Of a DNA stretch of 64,000 nt, positions 35,040 to 43,774 are shown piece after piece (position 1 is the stretch's first letter; each line of letters opens with the position of its first letter). The stretch comes from CAJCIS01 sp965276755. Lineage in GTDB: Bacteria; Pseudomonadota; Alphaproteobacteria; Acetobacterales; Acetobacteraceae. Made by a program: the position numbers and the translations under genes. The stretch is from contig OZ255625.1 of assembly GCA_965276755.1 (NCBI GenBank), positions 2,046,001 to 2,110,000 on the forward strand, written 5' to 3'. The notes beneath the pieces are model-generated. The model searched no databases and was not told where the DNA came from. It was given only the letters and a program-made list of their open reading frames with translations.

Positions 35040-35602
35040 CGCCGGTCCCCCTCTTGCAAAAATGCCGTGATCTGCTGCGTCGTGCCTGTCTGCCCCAATC
35101 TGGGAAAGATCGCGGTCACGCTATGGGCGTGCGTCTCTGCGCTGAGATCTGTCATCGCATCGATGGCCAGCGTGACATTGTATCCAAGCGCATAGGCCTC
35201 GCGCGCCGTCGATTCCACCCCCGCACTCGTGGACACGCCCGCGAGCACAACCTGGCTCACGGAGCGCTCCTGCAAATACGCGTGCAGCCCCGTGCAGCAG
35301 AAAGCGCCCCATGTCCGCTTGGTCACCACATGGTCGCCCGGCTGCCGGTCCAACGCGGGCAGCAGATCGGTCCAGCCGGGCGGGAACTCTCTCATGCGCG
35401 GTGCACGCTCGGTGCGTCCGGGCGCCCCGCCTGCGACATTGACCAGCACGACGGGCAGGCCATGGGCGCGAAATACGCGCGCCAGTCCAGCGGCATTGGC
35501 AATGACAACCGGCAGGGAATGGGCCGTGCGCATGCTCGCCATGCCCTGCTGCAGGTCGATCAGGATCAGCGCGCACTGCGCATCCAGAATTGTCACAGCC
35601 AT
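35036..35602 (-). CDS. Isochorismatase-like hydrolase without catalytic Cys
   Basis: Protein of 188 aa of the cysteine-hydrolase/isochorismatase fold. The Asp (ALILIDLQQGM) and Lys (VVTKRTWGAF) of the triad are present. The position of the nucleophilic Cys is Gly in GVSTSAGVESTAREAYALG. True isochorismatases also lack the Cys, whereas nicotinamidases need it, so an isochorismatase-type reaction or loss of activity is possible. GAGGA precedes ATG 35602. It lies 10 bases after marR. Confidence 0.82.
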   Translation of the reverse strand: MAVTILDAQCALILIDLQQGMASMRTAHSLPVVIANAAGLARVFRAHGLPVVLVNVAGGAPGRTERAPRMREFPPGWTDLLPALDRQPGDHVVTKRTWGAFCCTGLHAYLQERSVSQVVLAGVSTSAGVESTAREAYALGYNVTLAIDAMTDLSAETHAHSVTAIFPRLGQTGTTQQITAFLQEGDRR

Positions 35603-35612
35603 CGACGTGTCC

Positions 35613-36053
35613 TCATTGGGAAACGCGCTTGATCAGGGACGCGGCCGAAATGATCACCTGCTGTTCGTGCGCATCCAGCCGCGACATGGCCTCGCTCAGC
35701 CATTGCCGCTTGAGCACGCTGTTCTGCCGCCGCAGCGCGCCACCCTTTTCCGTCAGGCCAAACAGGAATTGTCGCCCGTCCGCGGGGTCGGCCCGGCGCT
35801 GCACGATCGCCTCGCGCTCGAGTGCGGCGATGGTGACACCCATCGATTGCGGCTTGACTGCCTCGGCGCGCGCCAGATCGGCAATCGTCATCCACCCGCC
35901 CGCGTCCAGTCTGGCGAGCGCGGCACTCTGCGACAGGGTCAGCTCCGCGGGATTGGATTGCGCGCGCAGGCGTCGCAGGAGCTGGCCGCAAGCCTGCAAA
36001 AGCTCGCCGACCGCGATCTGCAACAGTTCTGGAATTTCTGCCTCGCCAGCCAT
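35613..36053 (-). CDS. MarR-family transcriptional regulator
   Basis: Winged-helix regulator of 146 aa: LTLSQSAALARLDAGGWMTI, then DLARAEAVKPQSMGVTIAAL (recognition helix) and the wing RRADPADGRQFLFGLTEKG. It is the first gene of a four-gene operon with a hydrolase and an MFS pump, a usual arrangement for substrate-induced efflux or detoxification. ATG 36053 is chosen; a longer frame reaches 36101. Confidence 0.87.
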   Translation of the reverse strand: MAGEAEIPELLQIAVGELLQACGQLLRRLRAQSNPAELTLSQSAALARLDAGGWMTIADLARAEAVKPQSMGVTIAALEREAIVQRRADPADGRQFLFGLTEKGGALRRQNSVLKRQWLSEAMSRLDAHEQQVIISAASLIKRVSQ

Positions 36054-36138
36054 CGCTCGGACTTGATGATTGGAAGTCCGACTTGCAAGGCGTCCTGGCA
36101 ATCAGCGCGCTCATGGGTGCTAGCGCCCAGACCAGCAA

Positions 36139-37536
36139 CTAGCGCCGGCCCAGCATCCGCGCCAGCAGCCCCGGCCTCGGCGCCTCCTCCTGCAATTCCG
36201 GCGGCAGGCTCGGCCGCAGCGGCGGCGGCGGCATGATTTCGGCCATCGCGCCGAACGGACGATCGACGTTGCTGGACAACTCCGCGAACACGGGAAGCTG
36301 CGTGGACAGCGCGTCCGTCTGGGTGATCCCAGGCGTCACCATCGCCGGCTGGGGAGACGCCGCGGGGTGGATGGTGGTGAACCTATCGGCGGTGCTGCCT
36401 GGCTCCGGCGCGGCGGGGGCGCCGGCCGCGGCCATGTTCGGGGTCGAGGGCTTGCGGAGAAACGCGGAGCGGGGCGTGGCCTCGGCGATCAGATCGTCTT
36501 CCACCGCGGCTCGGCCGGGCGCCTCTTCGCCCGCCGGCTCGTAGGAGTCCTGATCGATGATCAGGGCGGGATCGGCCGGCCCGCCACCAGGCACGCTCGC
36601 CCGGCGCGCCGCTTCCAGGACCAGCTTGCCGAGCGGAGAGTCCGGGCTTTCGGCGACGCCCCGTTCAAGATCTGTCAATGCCGCGGCCAGATCGGTCCTG
36701 GCTGTGCGAAAGCCGCGGTGCAGCGCCTCGTTCCAGATAAAACCCATATAGCGGCGGCAGAATTCCTCGAAGGTGAAAAAGCCTTCCTCATTGAGTGGCG
36801 TGCGCCCGTCCGCACGCGCCCAGGCCAGGCCGAAATGGGCGATCACGCCTGGGTGGATGGGCTGCGCGCCGGCGGGAAAGGGCACCCGCCGCAGGCTGGC
36901 AGCGCGCCATCCCGCCACGCCCATCTTGGCGAAAAGCTGGTCCACCAGACGCGCGGCCAGCTTCAGGGTCAGGCGCTGGCGGGTGCGAAAGAGGGGCTCG
37001 GTGCGGAAGCGGTCAGTGATGAAGGCGGCCAGATCGAAGCCCGAAGCCGCATCCAGCCGCGCCATGATGGCCAAGCGCGCTGCCAGGCGCTGATCGAGTT
37101 CCCCCGCCACCGCAATGTCGATCGCGAGGTATCGTGCGATGGCAGTTGTTTCGTCCACGCCCTCGGCGAGCATCTGATCGAGGAAGCGATCGCCATGTTC
37201 GGCCGGATATGGCCCGCCTGGCAGGGCAAAGACGCCGCGGTTGCGCGGATGGGACCGGCCGGCAAAGGGCCAGAGGAAGTCGCAATAGAGGTTCGGGACG
37301 CGAATGACGTTTGCCTGGCCAGGCAGGCCGTCTGCGGGAATAGCCTCCTCGTCCTCATCGATTTCCATGACCACGGTATCGGCCATCAGCAGCGCCGAGC
37401 GCGCAGCGTCCGTTCCAGCGGCGCCCGTGCCGATGAAGACCAGCTCATCGCCCGTGTGCGCGGCCACTTCGCCGCGATAGACGCGCGCCAGTGCGCGGGT
37501 CTGCGTGCCTCCGGCAAAAACGATCCGCCGACTCAT
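36139..37536 (-). CDS. WcbI-like polysaccharide biosynthesis protein
   Basis: Protein of 465 aa. The N-terminal part (RRIVFAGGTQTRALARVYRG, ADTVVMEIDEDEE, VIRVPNLYCDFLWPFAGRSH, PGGPYPAEHGDRFLDQML) resembles WcbI, a capsule-locus protein with an acyltransferase-like fold. The C-terminal 150 residues are Pro/Ala-rich and probably disordered. ATG 37536 is preferred to the upstream start at 37593. It follows ruvA on the same strand. The function is inferred from similarity only. Confidence 0.65.
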   Translation of the reverse strand: MSRRIVFAGGTQTRALARVYRGEVAAHTGDELVFIGTGAAGTDAARSALLMADTVVMEIDEDEEAIPADGLPGQANVIRVPNLYCDFLWPFAGRSHPRNRGVFALPGGPYPAEHGDRFLDQMLAEGVDETTAIARYLAIDIAVAGELDQRLAARLAIMARLDAASGFDLAAFITDRFRTEPLFRTRQRLTLKLAARLVDQLFAKMGVAGWRAASLRRVPFPAGAQPIHPGVIAHFGLAWARADGRTPLNEEGFFTFEEFCRRYMGFIWNEALHRGFRTARTDLAAALTDLERGVAESPDSPLGKLVLEAARRASVPGGGPADPALIIDQDSYEPAGEEAPGRAAVEDDLIAEATPRSAFLRKPSTPNMAAAGAPAAPEPGSTADRFTTIHPAASPQPAMVTPGITQTDALSTQLPVFAELSSNVDRPFGAMAEIMPPPPLRPSLPPELQEEAPRPGLLARMLGRR

Positions 37537-37622
37537 CCTGTGCCTTGCGATGAAAACGCCCAAGCTTCTGACGAGACAGCGCATAAAGATCAACCAATGT
37601 GCGGTTCCTCAGCGCGCCCCCC

Positions 37623-38225
37623 TCAGCGCGCAAGTTCGCGCAGACAGGCGCGCAGTACCGCGTCCAGCGTAGCGCCGGCGCCTGCCTCAGCCATGGCGCG
37701 ATCGACCGCCTGTGCTGCTTCCGCGCGGCGATAGCCGAGATTGGCGAGGGCGGAGAGCACGTCGGCCGCCATGCCGCCGGCAATGGCGGGCCCGGCCGCC
37801 GGCACGGCCGAACCTGTGGGCATGCCCGGCGCGCGGTCGCGCAATTCGGTCAGCAGGCGCACGGCGAGCTTAGGCCCGACGCCCGGCGCGCGCGTGATGG
37901 CGGCGCGATCGCCCGTGGTGATGGCCTGGACCAGATCGTGCGGCGAGAGAGCGGAGAGAATGGCCAGCGCCACCTTCGCCCCCACGCCCTGTATGGTGAG
38001 CAGCAGGCGGAACCAGTCGCGCTCGGCGGGTTCGGCAAAGCCGAACAGCAGGATGGCGTCTTCGCGCACGATGGTCTCGACCAGCACGCGCGCCGGTGCG
38101 GGCGGACGGGGCAGGGCGGAAAGCGTGCGCGTGCTGGCCTGAACCAGGTAGCCCACGCCGGCGACGTCGATCACGCAAGATGCGTCGTCGAGGTGGACGA
38201 ATTGGCCCGTAAGCAGCGCGATCAT
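37623..38225 (-). CDS. ruvA: Holliday junction DNA helicase subunit RuvA
   Basis: Protein of 200 aa that binds four-way junctions and loads RuvB. The N-terminal OB domain (MIALLTGQFVHLDDASCVID, GVGYLVQAS, IVREDAILLFGFAE), two helix-hairpin-helix motifs (IQGVGAKVALAILSAL, APGVGPKLAVRLLTEL) and the C-terminal RuvB-binding domain (DVLSALANLGYRRAEA) are all seen. ruvB is not next to it here; the downstream gene is WcbI-like. Confidence 0.94.
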   Translation of the reverse strand: MIALLTGQFVHLDDASCVIDVAGVGYLVQASTRTLSALPRPPAPARVLVETIVREDAILLFGFAEPAERDWFRLLLTIQGVGAKVALAILSALSPHDLVQAITTGDRAAITRAPGVGPKLAVRLLTELRDRAPGMPTGSAVPAAGPAIAGGMAADVLSALANLGYRRAEAAQAVDRAMAEAGAGATLDAVLRACLRELAR

Positions 38226-38253
38226 TGGGCTTCATATCATTTTACGCGAAGCC

Positions 38254-38370
38254 AAAGAATTGGGGGAGATGTGCCATCCCCTCCAAACCCCCCGTCGATT
38301 TTCAGGCGCCGCCCTAAATAATGACGGGGGGTCTGGGGGGGATGGCACATCTCCCCCAGCCTTTTTTCTG
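38254..38370. repeat. Family-1 full palindrome (radical SAM/ruvA gap)
   Basis: Both arms of about 45 bases with a CTAAATAAT-type loop. It fills the gap between two genes read in the same direction, ending 2 bases from the radical SAM gene's stop. Confidence 0.9.
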
Positions 38371-38372
38371 CC

Positions 38373-39596
38373 CTAAAACAACGCCAACTGCGCCTTCTCC
38401 CCCGCGGCCATCCCCGGCACCGCGAACAGCCCCGGCACCGCGAACAGCCCCGTCTCCAGCCCCTCCCGCCCAGCCAACCCCCATTGCCGCGCCGCCCGTT
38501 CGAAACGCCGCGCCAGCAAATCCGCGTAGACGCCCTTGCCGACGAACCGGTCATGAAACCGTGCATCGGACAGCGCCCCGCCTCGCGTCTGCCGGATCAG
38601 CGACAGCACGTGCCGCGCCCGCTCGGGATAGTGCGCGCCGAGCCATGCCTCGAACATCTCGCGCAATTCGTGCGGCAGGCGCAGCAGCACGTAGCCGGCG
38701 CAACGCGCGCCTGCGCGTGCCGCGCGCTCCATGATCTTTTCCAGTTCCGCATCATTCAGCCCTGGGATCATGGGCGCGGCCAGCACACCCACAGGAACGC
38801 CGGCCTGGCTCAGCGCGCTGACCGCGCCCAGCCGGCGCTCGGGTGTGGCGGCACGCGGCTCCATGCGCCGCGCCAGAGTGTTGTCCAGCGTTGTTACCGA
38901 CAGCCACACCCGCACGAGGCGGCGGGCGGCCAGACGCTGCAGGATGTCCAGATCGCGCAGCACGCCGGCTGATTTCGTCACGATACTGACGGGATGGCCA
39001 TAGCGCTCCAGCACCTCGAGCACGGCGCGTGTCAGCTTGAGCGTGCGCTCGATCGGCTGATAGGGGTCTGTGTTGCTGCCAAGTGCCAGAGGCTTGGCGA
39101 GGTAGCCTGGCTTGCGCAGCTCGCGTTCCAGGAGCGAGGCCACATCGGGCTTGAAGACCAGGCGCGTCTCGAAATCCATGCCGGGCGAGTAGCCGAGATA
39201 GGTGTGGCTGGGGCGAGCGTAGCAGTAGATGCAGCCATGCTCGCAGCCGCGGTAGGGGTTCACGGCGCGGTCGAAACCCAGGTCGGGCGAGGTGTTCCAG
39301 GAGATCACCGATTTGCTCGCGTCCCGCGTCAGAGTCGTGGGCAAAGGCGGCAATTCCGCGAAGCTCTCCAAAGTGTTCCAGCCATCGTCGAAGGGCGCGC
39401 CCTCGGTGGCATCGAAGCGCGAGGCTGGGTTGGTCACTGCGCCCCGGCCGCGGCGCGCGAGCGAGGGCATGCGCGCATGCGGTGCCACGTCAGGGGCGCC
39501 GCTGGCTAACAGGGCGGCGATGGCTGCGCGATCCGGCGCGGAGCGGGTCGCGGATGGCATCGGCTGCACGTCCAATTCTGTTCTCCGTCCGTTCAC
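38373..39596 (-). CDS. Radical SAM protein, PA0069/SplB-like family
   Basis: Protein of 407 aa. The iron-sulfur cluster motif CX3CX2C is in GCEHGCIYCYARPSHTYLGY, followed by FETRLVFK and SNTDPYQPIERTLKLTRAVL, the signature of the Rv2578c/PA0069 group related to spore photoproduct lyase. The reaction is unknown. The start is unsure: GTG 39596 is listed; TTG 39578 has a better Shine-Dalgarno (GGAG) and ATG 39560 is also possible. The C-terminus contains a small duplication (GLFAVPGLFAVPG). Confidence 0.88.
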   Translation of the reverse strand: MNGRRTELDVQPMPSATRSAPDRAAIAALLASGAPDVAPHARMPSLARRGRGAVTNPASRFDATEGAPFDDGWNTLESFAELPPLPTTLTRDASKSVISWNTSPDLGFDRAVNPYRGCEHGCIYCYARPSHTYLGYSPGMDFETRLVFKPDVASLLERELRKPGYLAKPLALGSNTDPYQPIERTLKLTRAVLEVLERYGHPVSIVTKSAGVLRDLDILQRLAARRLVRVWLSVTTLDNTLARRMEPRAATPERRLGAVSALSQAGVPVGVLAAPMIPGLNDAELEKIMERAARAGARCAGYVLLRLPHELREMFEAWLGAHYPERARHVLSLIRQTRGGALSDARFHDRFVGKGVYADLLARRFERAARQWGLAGREGLETGLFAVPGLFAVPGMAAGEKAQLALF

Positions 39597-39895
39597 AGGG
39601 AGCTTTGACTCAAGGCGGCCGTGATGTCAAGAACAAAAACGGAACGGATTGTTCAGAAGAAAAGCCGGCGCCGGGTTTCGGCCCAACCTGTCTTGCCTCG
39701 CCCCTCCAAGCAGACCAGACCCGTGCCCGGCCGCCTTGCCGCCAGGCGATCACACTCCGAAACACGGCATCCAATTGACCCCGACCACGTGCCCACCCAT
39801 AGAAGGTGAACGCGTCATGAAGGCAAAACACGCTGGATACGCACTCCCCTGCCCTGGCCGCACATAGTTCGGCGCCTTCTACGCGTCACCAGTCC

Positions 39896-40885
39896 CTGTC
39901 CGACGACGCGCAAGCCCTTCAAGCGAAGAGGGACCTGGCTACAGGCCTGGCCGTACTGCACGCCGAGGCTGCGGGGCTGTCCGAACTCGCCGCCGGACTG
40001 AACGGCGCCTTCACCCAGGCCGTCGCCCTGCTGGCCGCGGTGCGCGGGCGCGTCATCGTCTCGGGCATGGGCAAGTCGGGCCATGTCGCGCGCAAGATCG
40101 CGGCGACCTTCGCCTCCACCGGCACGCCATCCCATTTCGTCCATCCCGCAGAGGCCAGCCACGGCGATCTGGGCATGATCGTGCCGGGCGATGCGGTTCT
40201 CGCCCTGTCCAACTCGGGCGAGACCACCGAGTTGGCCGACCTGATCGGCCATGCCAGCCGCTTTGCCATTCCGCTGCTGGCCATCACCGGCCGCCCCGCC
40301 TCTACTCTGGCTCATGCCGCCGATGTGGCCCTGCTGCTGCCACAAGCGGCCGAGGCCTGCCCGATGGGCCTGGCGCCGACCACCAGCACCACCATGCAGC
40401 TCGCTTTGGGCGATGCGCTTGCGGTCGCCCTGCTCAACCGCCGCGGCTTCACGCAGGCGGAGTTTGCCGCCTTCCACCCTGGCGGACGCCTCGGCGCCAG
40501 GCTGCGGCGCGTCGGCGATCTGATGCACACCGGCGAAGCGCTACCGATTGCGCCGCCCGACCTGCCCATGCCCCAGGCCCTGCTGCTGATGACCGGCAAG
40601 GGCTTTGGCTGCCTCTGCGTCATCAATGGCGGCGGGGCGCTCGCCGGCATCGTCACCGATGGCGATCTGCGCCGCGCCATGGGCCCTGACCTGCTCGCCC
40701 GCCGCGTGGGCGAGATCATGAACACCCAGCCGCTCACCGCGCGACCGGGAATGCTGGCGGCCGAGGCGCTGCGCGTCATGACCGACCGGCCGCGCCCGAT
40801 TACGACCCTCTTTGTCGTCGATGAGGCCACGCGCCCGGTCGGCCTGCTGCACGTGCACGATTTGCTGCGCGCGGGCCTGGCCTGA
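39896..40885 (+). CDS. kdsD: Arabinose-5-phosphate isomerase (start unclear)
   Basis: Enzyme of about 329 aa converting ribulose-5-P to arabinose-5-P, the first step to Kdo of LPS. The SIS domain (VIVSGMGKSGHVARKIAATF, FVHPAEASHGDLGMI, SNSGETTELADL) is followed by two CBS domains (FGCLCVINGGGALAGIVTDG). Family sequence begins near 39902. The frame has no ATG, GTG or TTG between the stop at 39818-39820 and GTG 40040, which would remove essential residues, so CTG 39896 is a guess. A strong AGAAGGTGA site with ATG 39817 lies in another frame, which suggests a frameshift. Confidence 0.85.
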   Translation: MSDDAQALQAKRDLATGLAVLHAEAAGLSELAAGLNGAFTQAVALLAAVRGRVIVSGMGKSGHVARKIAATFASTGTPSHFVHPAEASHGDLGMIVPGDAVLALSNSGETTELADLIGHASRFAIPLLAITGRPASTLAHAADVALLLPQAAEACPMGLAPTTSTTMQLALGDALAVALLNRRGFTQAEFAAFHPGGRLGARLRRVGDLMHTGEALPIAPPDLPMPQALLLMTGKGFGCLCVINGGGALAGIVTDGDLRRAMGPDLLARRVGEIMNTQPLTARPGMLAAEALRVMTDRPRPITTLFVVDEATRPVGLLHVHDLLRAGLA

Positions 40886-41553
40886 TGGCGCCGCTGACCG
40901 AGATTGCCCGCCCGCGCCCGGAGACACGGCACAAACCGCCTCTCGCCGACCCGCCCACCAGGCCTGTCCGCCCTGCGGCGCGGCGCGGCGCCGTCGTGCG
41001 TATCGCGAAATACGCGCTGCCCTTGGCGGCACTGGCCCTGCTCTCCAGCATCGCACTGTGGCCGGAGATTTCACGCACGATCGAGCGCGGGCGCGTCACC
41101 TGGCACCGGCTGACGATGGTGGACCCCACGTCGGGCACCATGAGGCACCCCCGCTACCGCGGCTTCGACGGCCAGAACCAGCCCTACACCGTGGTCGCCG
41201 ACAGCGCCGATCGTGTCGGTGCCGAACGGTTCAACCTGGCCATGCCGCGCGGCGACCTGATGCTGCATAACGGCACGTGGCTTCAGGTCCGCTCCAAGAA
41301 GGGCGCCTATTTCCAGCATCCCGGGCTGCTCGATCTGTTCAGCGACGTGATGCTTTATCGCCAGGACGGCACGATCCTGAACACGGCGGCGGCCACCATC
41401 GACATGCATGGCGGGGCGGTTACCAGCAACGACTACACCCACGCCGAGGGGCCGTTCGGCCGGCTCGATGCCGAGGGCTTTACGCTGCTGGACAAGGGCA
41501 ATGTGGTCCAGTTCCACGGGCCCGCCAAACTGGTGCTGAATGGTGGGCATTGA
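40885..41553 (+). CDS. lptC: LPS export protein LptC
   Basis: Protein of 222 aa with one N-terminal membrane anchor (IAKYALPLAALALLSSIALW, about residues 40-59) and a periplasmic LptC jellyroll (GQNQPYTVVADSADRVGAER, ATIDMHGGAVTSNDYTHAEG). It passes LPS from LptB2FG to LptA. The start overlaps the kdsD stop by one base (TGATG). kdsD-lptC-lptA-lptB is the standard alphaproteobacterial cluster. Confidence 0.92.
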   Translation: MAPLTEIARPRPETRHKPPLADPPTRPVRPAARRGAVVRIAKYALPLAALALLSSIALWPEISRTIERGRVTWHRLTMVDPTSGTMRHPRYRGFDGQNQPYTVVADSADRVGAERFNLAMPRGDLMLHNGTWLQVRSKKGAYFQHPGLLDLFSDVMLYRQDGTILNTAAATIDMHGGAVTSNDYTHAEGPFGRLDAEGFTLLDKGNVVQFHGPAKLVLNGGH

Positions 41554-42718
41554 ATTGGACAGGCCAGGGGCTCTGCCCCCTCGCCACCGGCGCTTGAACC
41601 GGTGGCGCTTTGTGGCGAGCCCCGCCCGCGACCAGTCCTTGGAACCTATTTATAAGAGTTTCCAAACAGATGGGGGTCTGGGGCCTCAGGCCCCAGCGGG
41701 GTCCAGGGGCAGAGCCCCTGGACTTTTTGCAGTGCTGGGCGTGCTCGCCGCACCGCTCCCTGCGGCAGCCCAGGCGCTGGATCTTTCCCACGGCGGCCCG
41801 GTGACCGTCACCGCGGCAGGTGGCATCGACTGGAACCAGGGCGATCAGACCGTCACCGCGCGCGATGATGCGCGCGCCGTGCGCGGCGAGGTGACGGTTA
41901 CCGCCGACCGCCTGATCGCCCATTACCGCAAGAAGGCGGCTGCACCGGGCGCGGGACCAGCCGGCGCGGTACCTGCTGCCACGCCAGCATCAGCCACGGC
42001 CGCTCCCCTGCCCATGGCGCCGCCCGGCGTGACCGGGGCGCCGAGCGATACCGGCAACAACGAAATCTACCGCCTGGAGGCCGACGATCACGTCCACATC
42101 TTCACGCAGACGGACCAGGCCTGGGGCGATCATGCCATCTACGACATCGACCAGGCTGTCCTGGTGCTGACCGGGCGCAAACTCCGCCTGACCACGCCGC
42201 AGGACGTGCTGACCTCGCGCGATTCCATGGAGTACTGGTCCGGCAAGCACATGGCGGTCGGCCGCGGCGATGCGACCGCGACCAGCAATGACGGCAGGCG
42301 CATCATCGGCGACGTGCTGGTGGCCTACACCGTGGACAACGCCGCATCCCATCCGCCCGGCACGCCGGCACCGCCGCCGGCAAAGGCCGACAAATCGGGC
42401 GATCCGCTGGCCGCCTCAGGCAAGATCCAGCGCGTCGAGGCCTACGGCCATGTCGAGGTGCGCACGGCCACTGAAATCGTGCACGGCGATCGCGGCGTCT
42501 ATGTGCCCGATACCGGCATGGCGCGCGTCGTTGGCCACGTGCACATCACGCGGGGCGAGAATCAGTTGAACGGCTCGGCGGCGATTGTGAACATGAAGAC
42601 CGGTGTCGCCACCCTGAGCCAGACGCCCGGTTCGCGCGTCCAGGGCCTGGTGGTGCCGAACGAGCAACAGCCCAAGCCCGCGCAAGCGGCCAAGCCCGCA
42701 AAAAGGAAATCGAAATGA
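41540..42718 (+). CDS. lptA: LPS transport periplasmic protein LptA with repeat-encoded leader
   Basis: Frame of 392 aa. The signal peptide core LFAVLGVLAAPLPAAAQA lies at residues 62-79 and the OstA-like body follows (DWNQGDQTVTARDDARAVRG, AYGHVEVRTATEIVHGDRGV, QLNGSAAIVNMKTGVATLSQ). A Pro/Ala-rich insert (about 135-165) is unusual. The sequence before the core, including its basic n-region RGRAPG, is encoded by a family-2 palindrome; the only ATG in frame is 41540, overlapping lptC. GTG and TTG codons inside the repeat are alternative starts. It overlaps lptB by 4 bases. Confidence 0.88.
   Translation: MVGIELDRPGALPPRHRRLNRWRFVASPARDQSLEPIYKSFQTDGGLGPQAPAGSRGRAPGLFAVLGVLAAPLPAAAQALDLSHGGPVTVTAAGGIDWNQGDQTVTARDDARAVRGEVTVTADRLIAHYRKKAAAPGAGPAGAVPAATPASATAAPLPMAPPGVTGAPSDTGNNEIYRLEADDHVHIFTQTDQAWGDHAIYDIDQAVLVLTGRKLRLTTPQDVLTSRDSMEYWSGKHMAVGRGDATATSNDGRRIIGDVLVAYTVDNAASHPPGTPAPPPAKADKSGDPLAASGKIQRVEAYGHVEVRTATEIVHGDRGVYVPDTGMARVVGHVHITRGENQLNGSAAIVNMKTGVATLSQTPGSRVQGLVVPNEQQPKPAQAAKPAKRKSK
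41561..41732. repeat. Family-2 palindromic element within the lptA 5' end
   Basis: Arms CCAGGGGCTCTGCCCCC and CCAGGGGCAGAGCCCCTGG, with GGGGCCTCAGGCCCC and a further hairpin CGCCACCGG...CCGGTGGCG. It is read in frame as the LptA leader. Confidence 0.87.
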
Positions 42719-43482
42719 CCGCGCGCGAGAGTTTGCGGGTGCTCGAAGGCGGCGCGGGTGGCGAGGGCCTGATCGCGCGCGGTGTCGGCAAGACCTACAA
42801 AAAACGCCCCGTCGTGCGAAACGTCTCCGTGCAGGTGCGCCGGGGCGAGGCGGTCGGACTGCTGGGGCCCAACGGCGCGGGCAAGACCACCACGTTCTAC
42901 ATGATCGTGGGGCTGGTGCGGCCGGACACGGGCAGCATCACGCTCGATGGCGCCGATCTGACGCTGCAGCCGATGTATCGGCGCGCGCGCATGGGAATCG
43001 GGTATTTGCCGCAGGAGGCCTCGGTGTTCCGCGGGCTGAACGTCGAGCAGAATATCACGGCGGCACTTGAAGTGGTCGAGCGCGATCCGGCCGCGCGCGC
43101 GGTTGCCTGTGACGCGCTGCTGGCCGAATTTGGCATCGGTCATTTGCGGCGCACGCCGGCACTGGCCTTGTCGGGCGGGGAGCGGCGGCGTGTGGAAATT
43201 GCGCGCGCGCTGGCCACGCGCCCGAGCTACATATTGCTCGACGAACCGCTGGCCGGCATCGATCCAATAGCCGTGGGTGAAATCCGCGACATGGTGAGCC
43301 ATTTGAAACATCGTGGCCTGGGCGTGCTGATTACCGACCACAATGTGCGCGAGACGCTGGAGATTATCGACCGCGCCTACATCATGCATGACGGCCAGGT
43401 GCTGATGGAGGGCGCGCCGCGGGAGGTGGTGGCGCATGCGGACGTGCGCCGGGTTTATTTGGGTGAAAGATTTTCGATGTAG
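42715..43482 (+). CDS. lptB: LPS export ABC ATPase LptB
   Basis: ATPase of 255 aa powering LPS extraction. Walker A GPNGAGKTTTFYMIVGL, Q-loop YLPQEASVFRGLNVEQNITA, signature LSGGERRRVEIARALATRPS, Walker B YILLDEPLAGIDPIAVGEI and the switch His in ITDHNVRETLEI are all present. It overlaps lptA by 4 bases. rpoN, which follows lptB in many proteobacteria, is not here. Confidence 0.97.
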   Translation: MTARESLRVLEGGAGGEGLIARGVGKTYKKRPVVRNVSVQVRRGEAVGLLGPNGAGKTTTFYMIVGLVRPDTGSITLDGADLTLQPMYRRARMGIGYLPQEASVFRGLNVEQNITAALEVVERDPAARAVACDALLAEFGIGHLRRTPALALSGGERRRVEIARALATRPSYILLDEPLAGIDPIAVGEIRDMVSHLKHRGLGVLITDHNVRETLEIIDRAYIMHDGQVLMEGAPREVVAHADVRRVYLGERFSM

Positions 43483-43597
43483 AAAAAGCTGGGTGGAATG
43501 AAGCCATTCCCCCCAGACCCCCCAGCGATTATTTAGCCTCGACTTGATAATTGACGGGGGGTCTGGGGGGGATGGCACATCTCCGCCAGCCTTTCCT
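43483..43597. repeat. Family-1 full palindrome after lptB
   Basis: The left-arm hairpin is GGAATG-AAGC-CATTCC, the right-arm hairpin GGGATG-GCA-CATCTCC. It starts directly after the lptB stop and may terminate the operon. Confidence 0.88.
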
Positions 43598-43774
43598 TCG
43601 CTCGTACTGCCCGTAATCCCCCTTCAAAGACGAGCGCACGCCCCGACGGCTCTGATGCGTGACCCGCAGATTTATTAGCGCACTGTGACCCAAGTCACAT
43701 CGCCACCCAATGCGGCCTGGCAAAGAGGGCTCACCGCCGAAGCGGCAGCCTTAACCAAGTCAGGAGTTTCCCCC

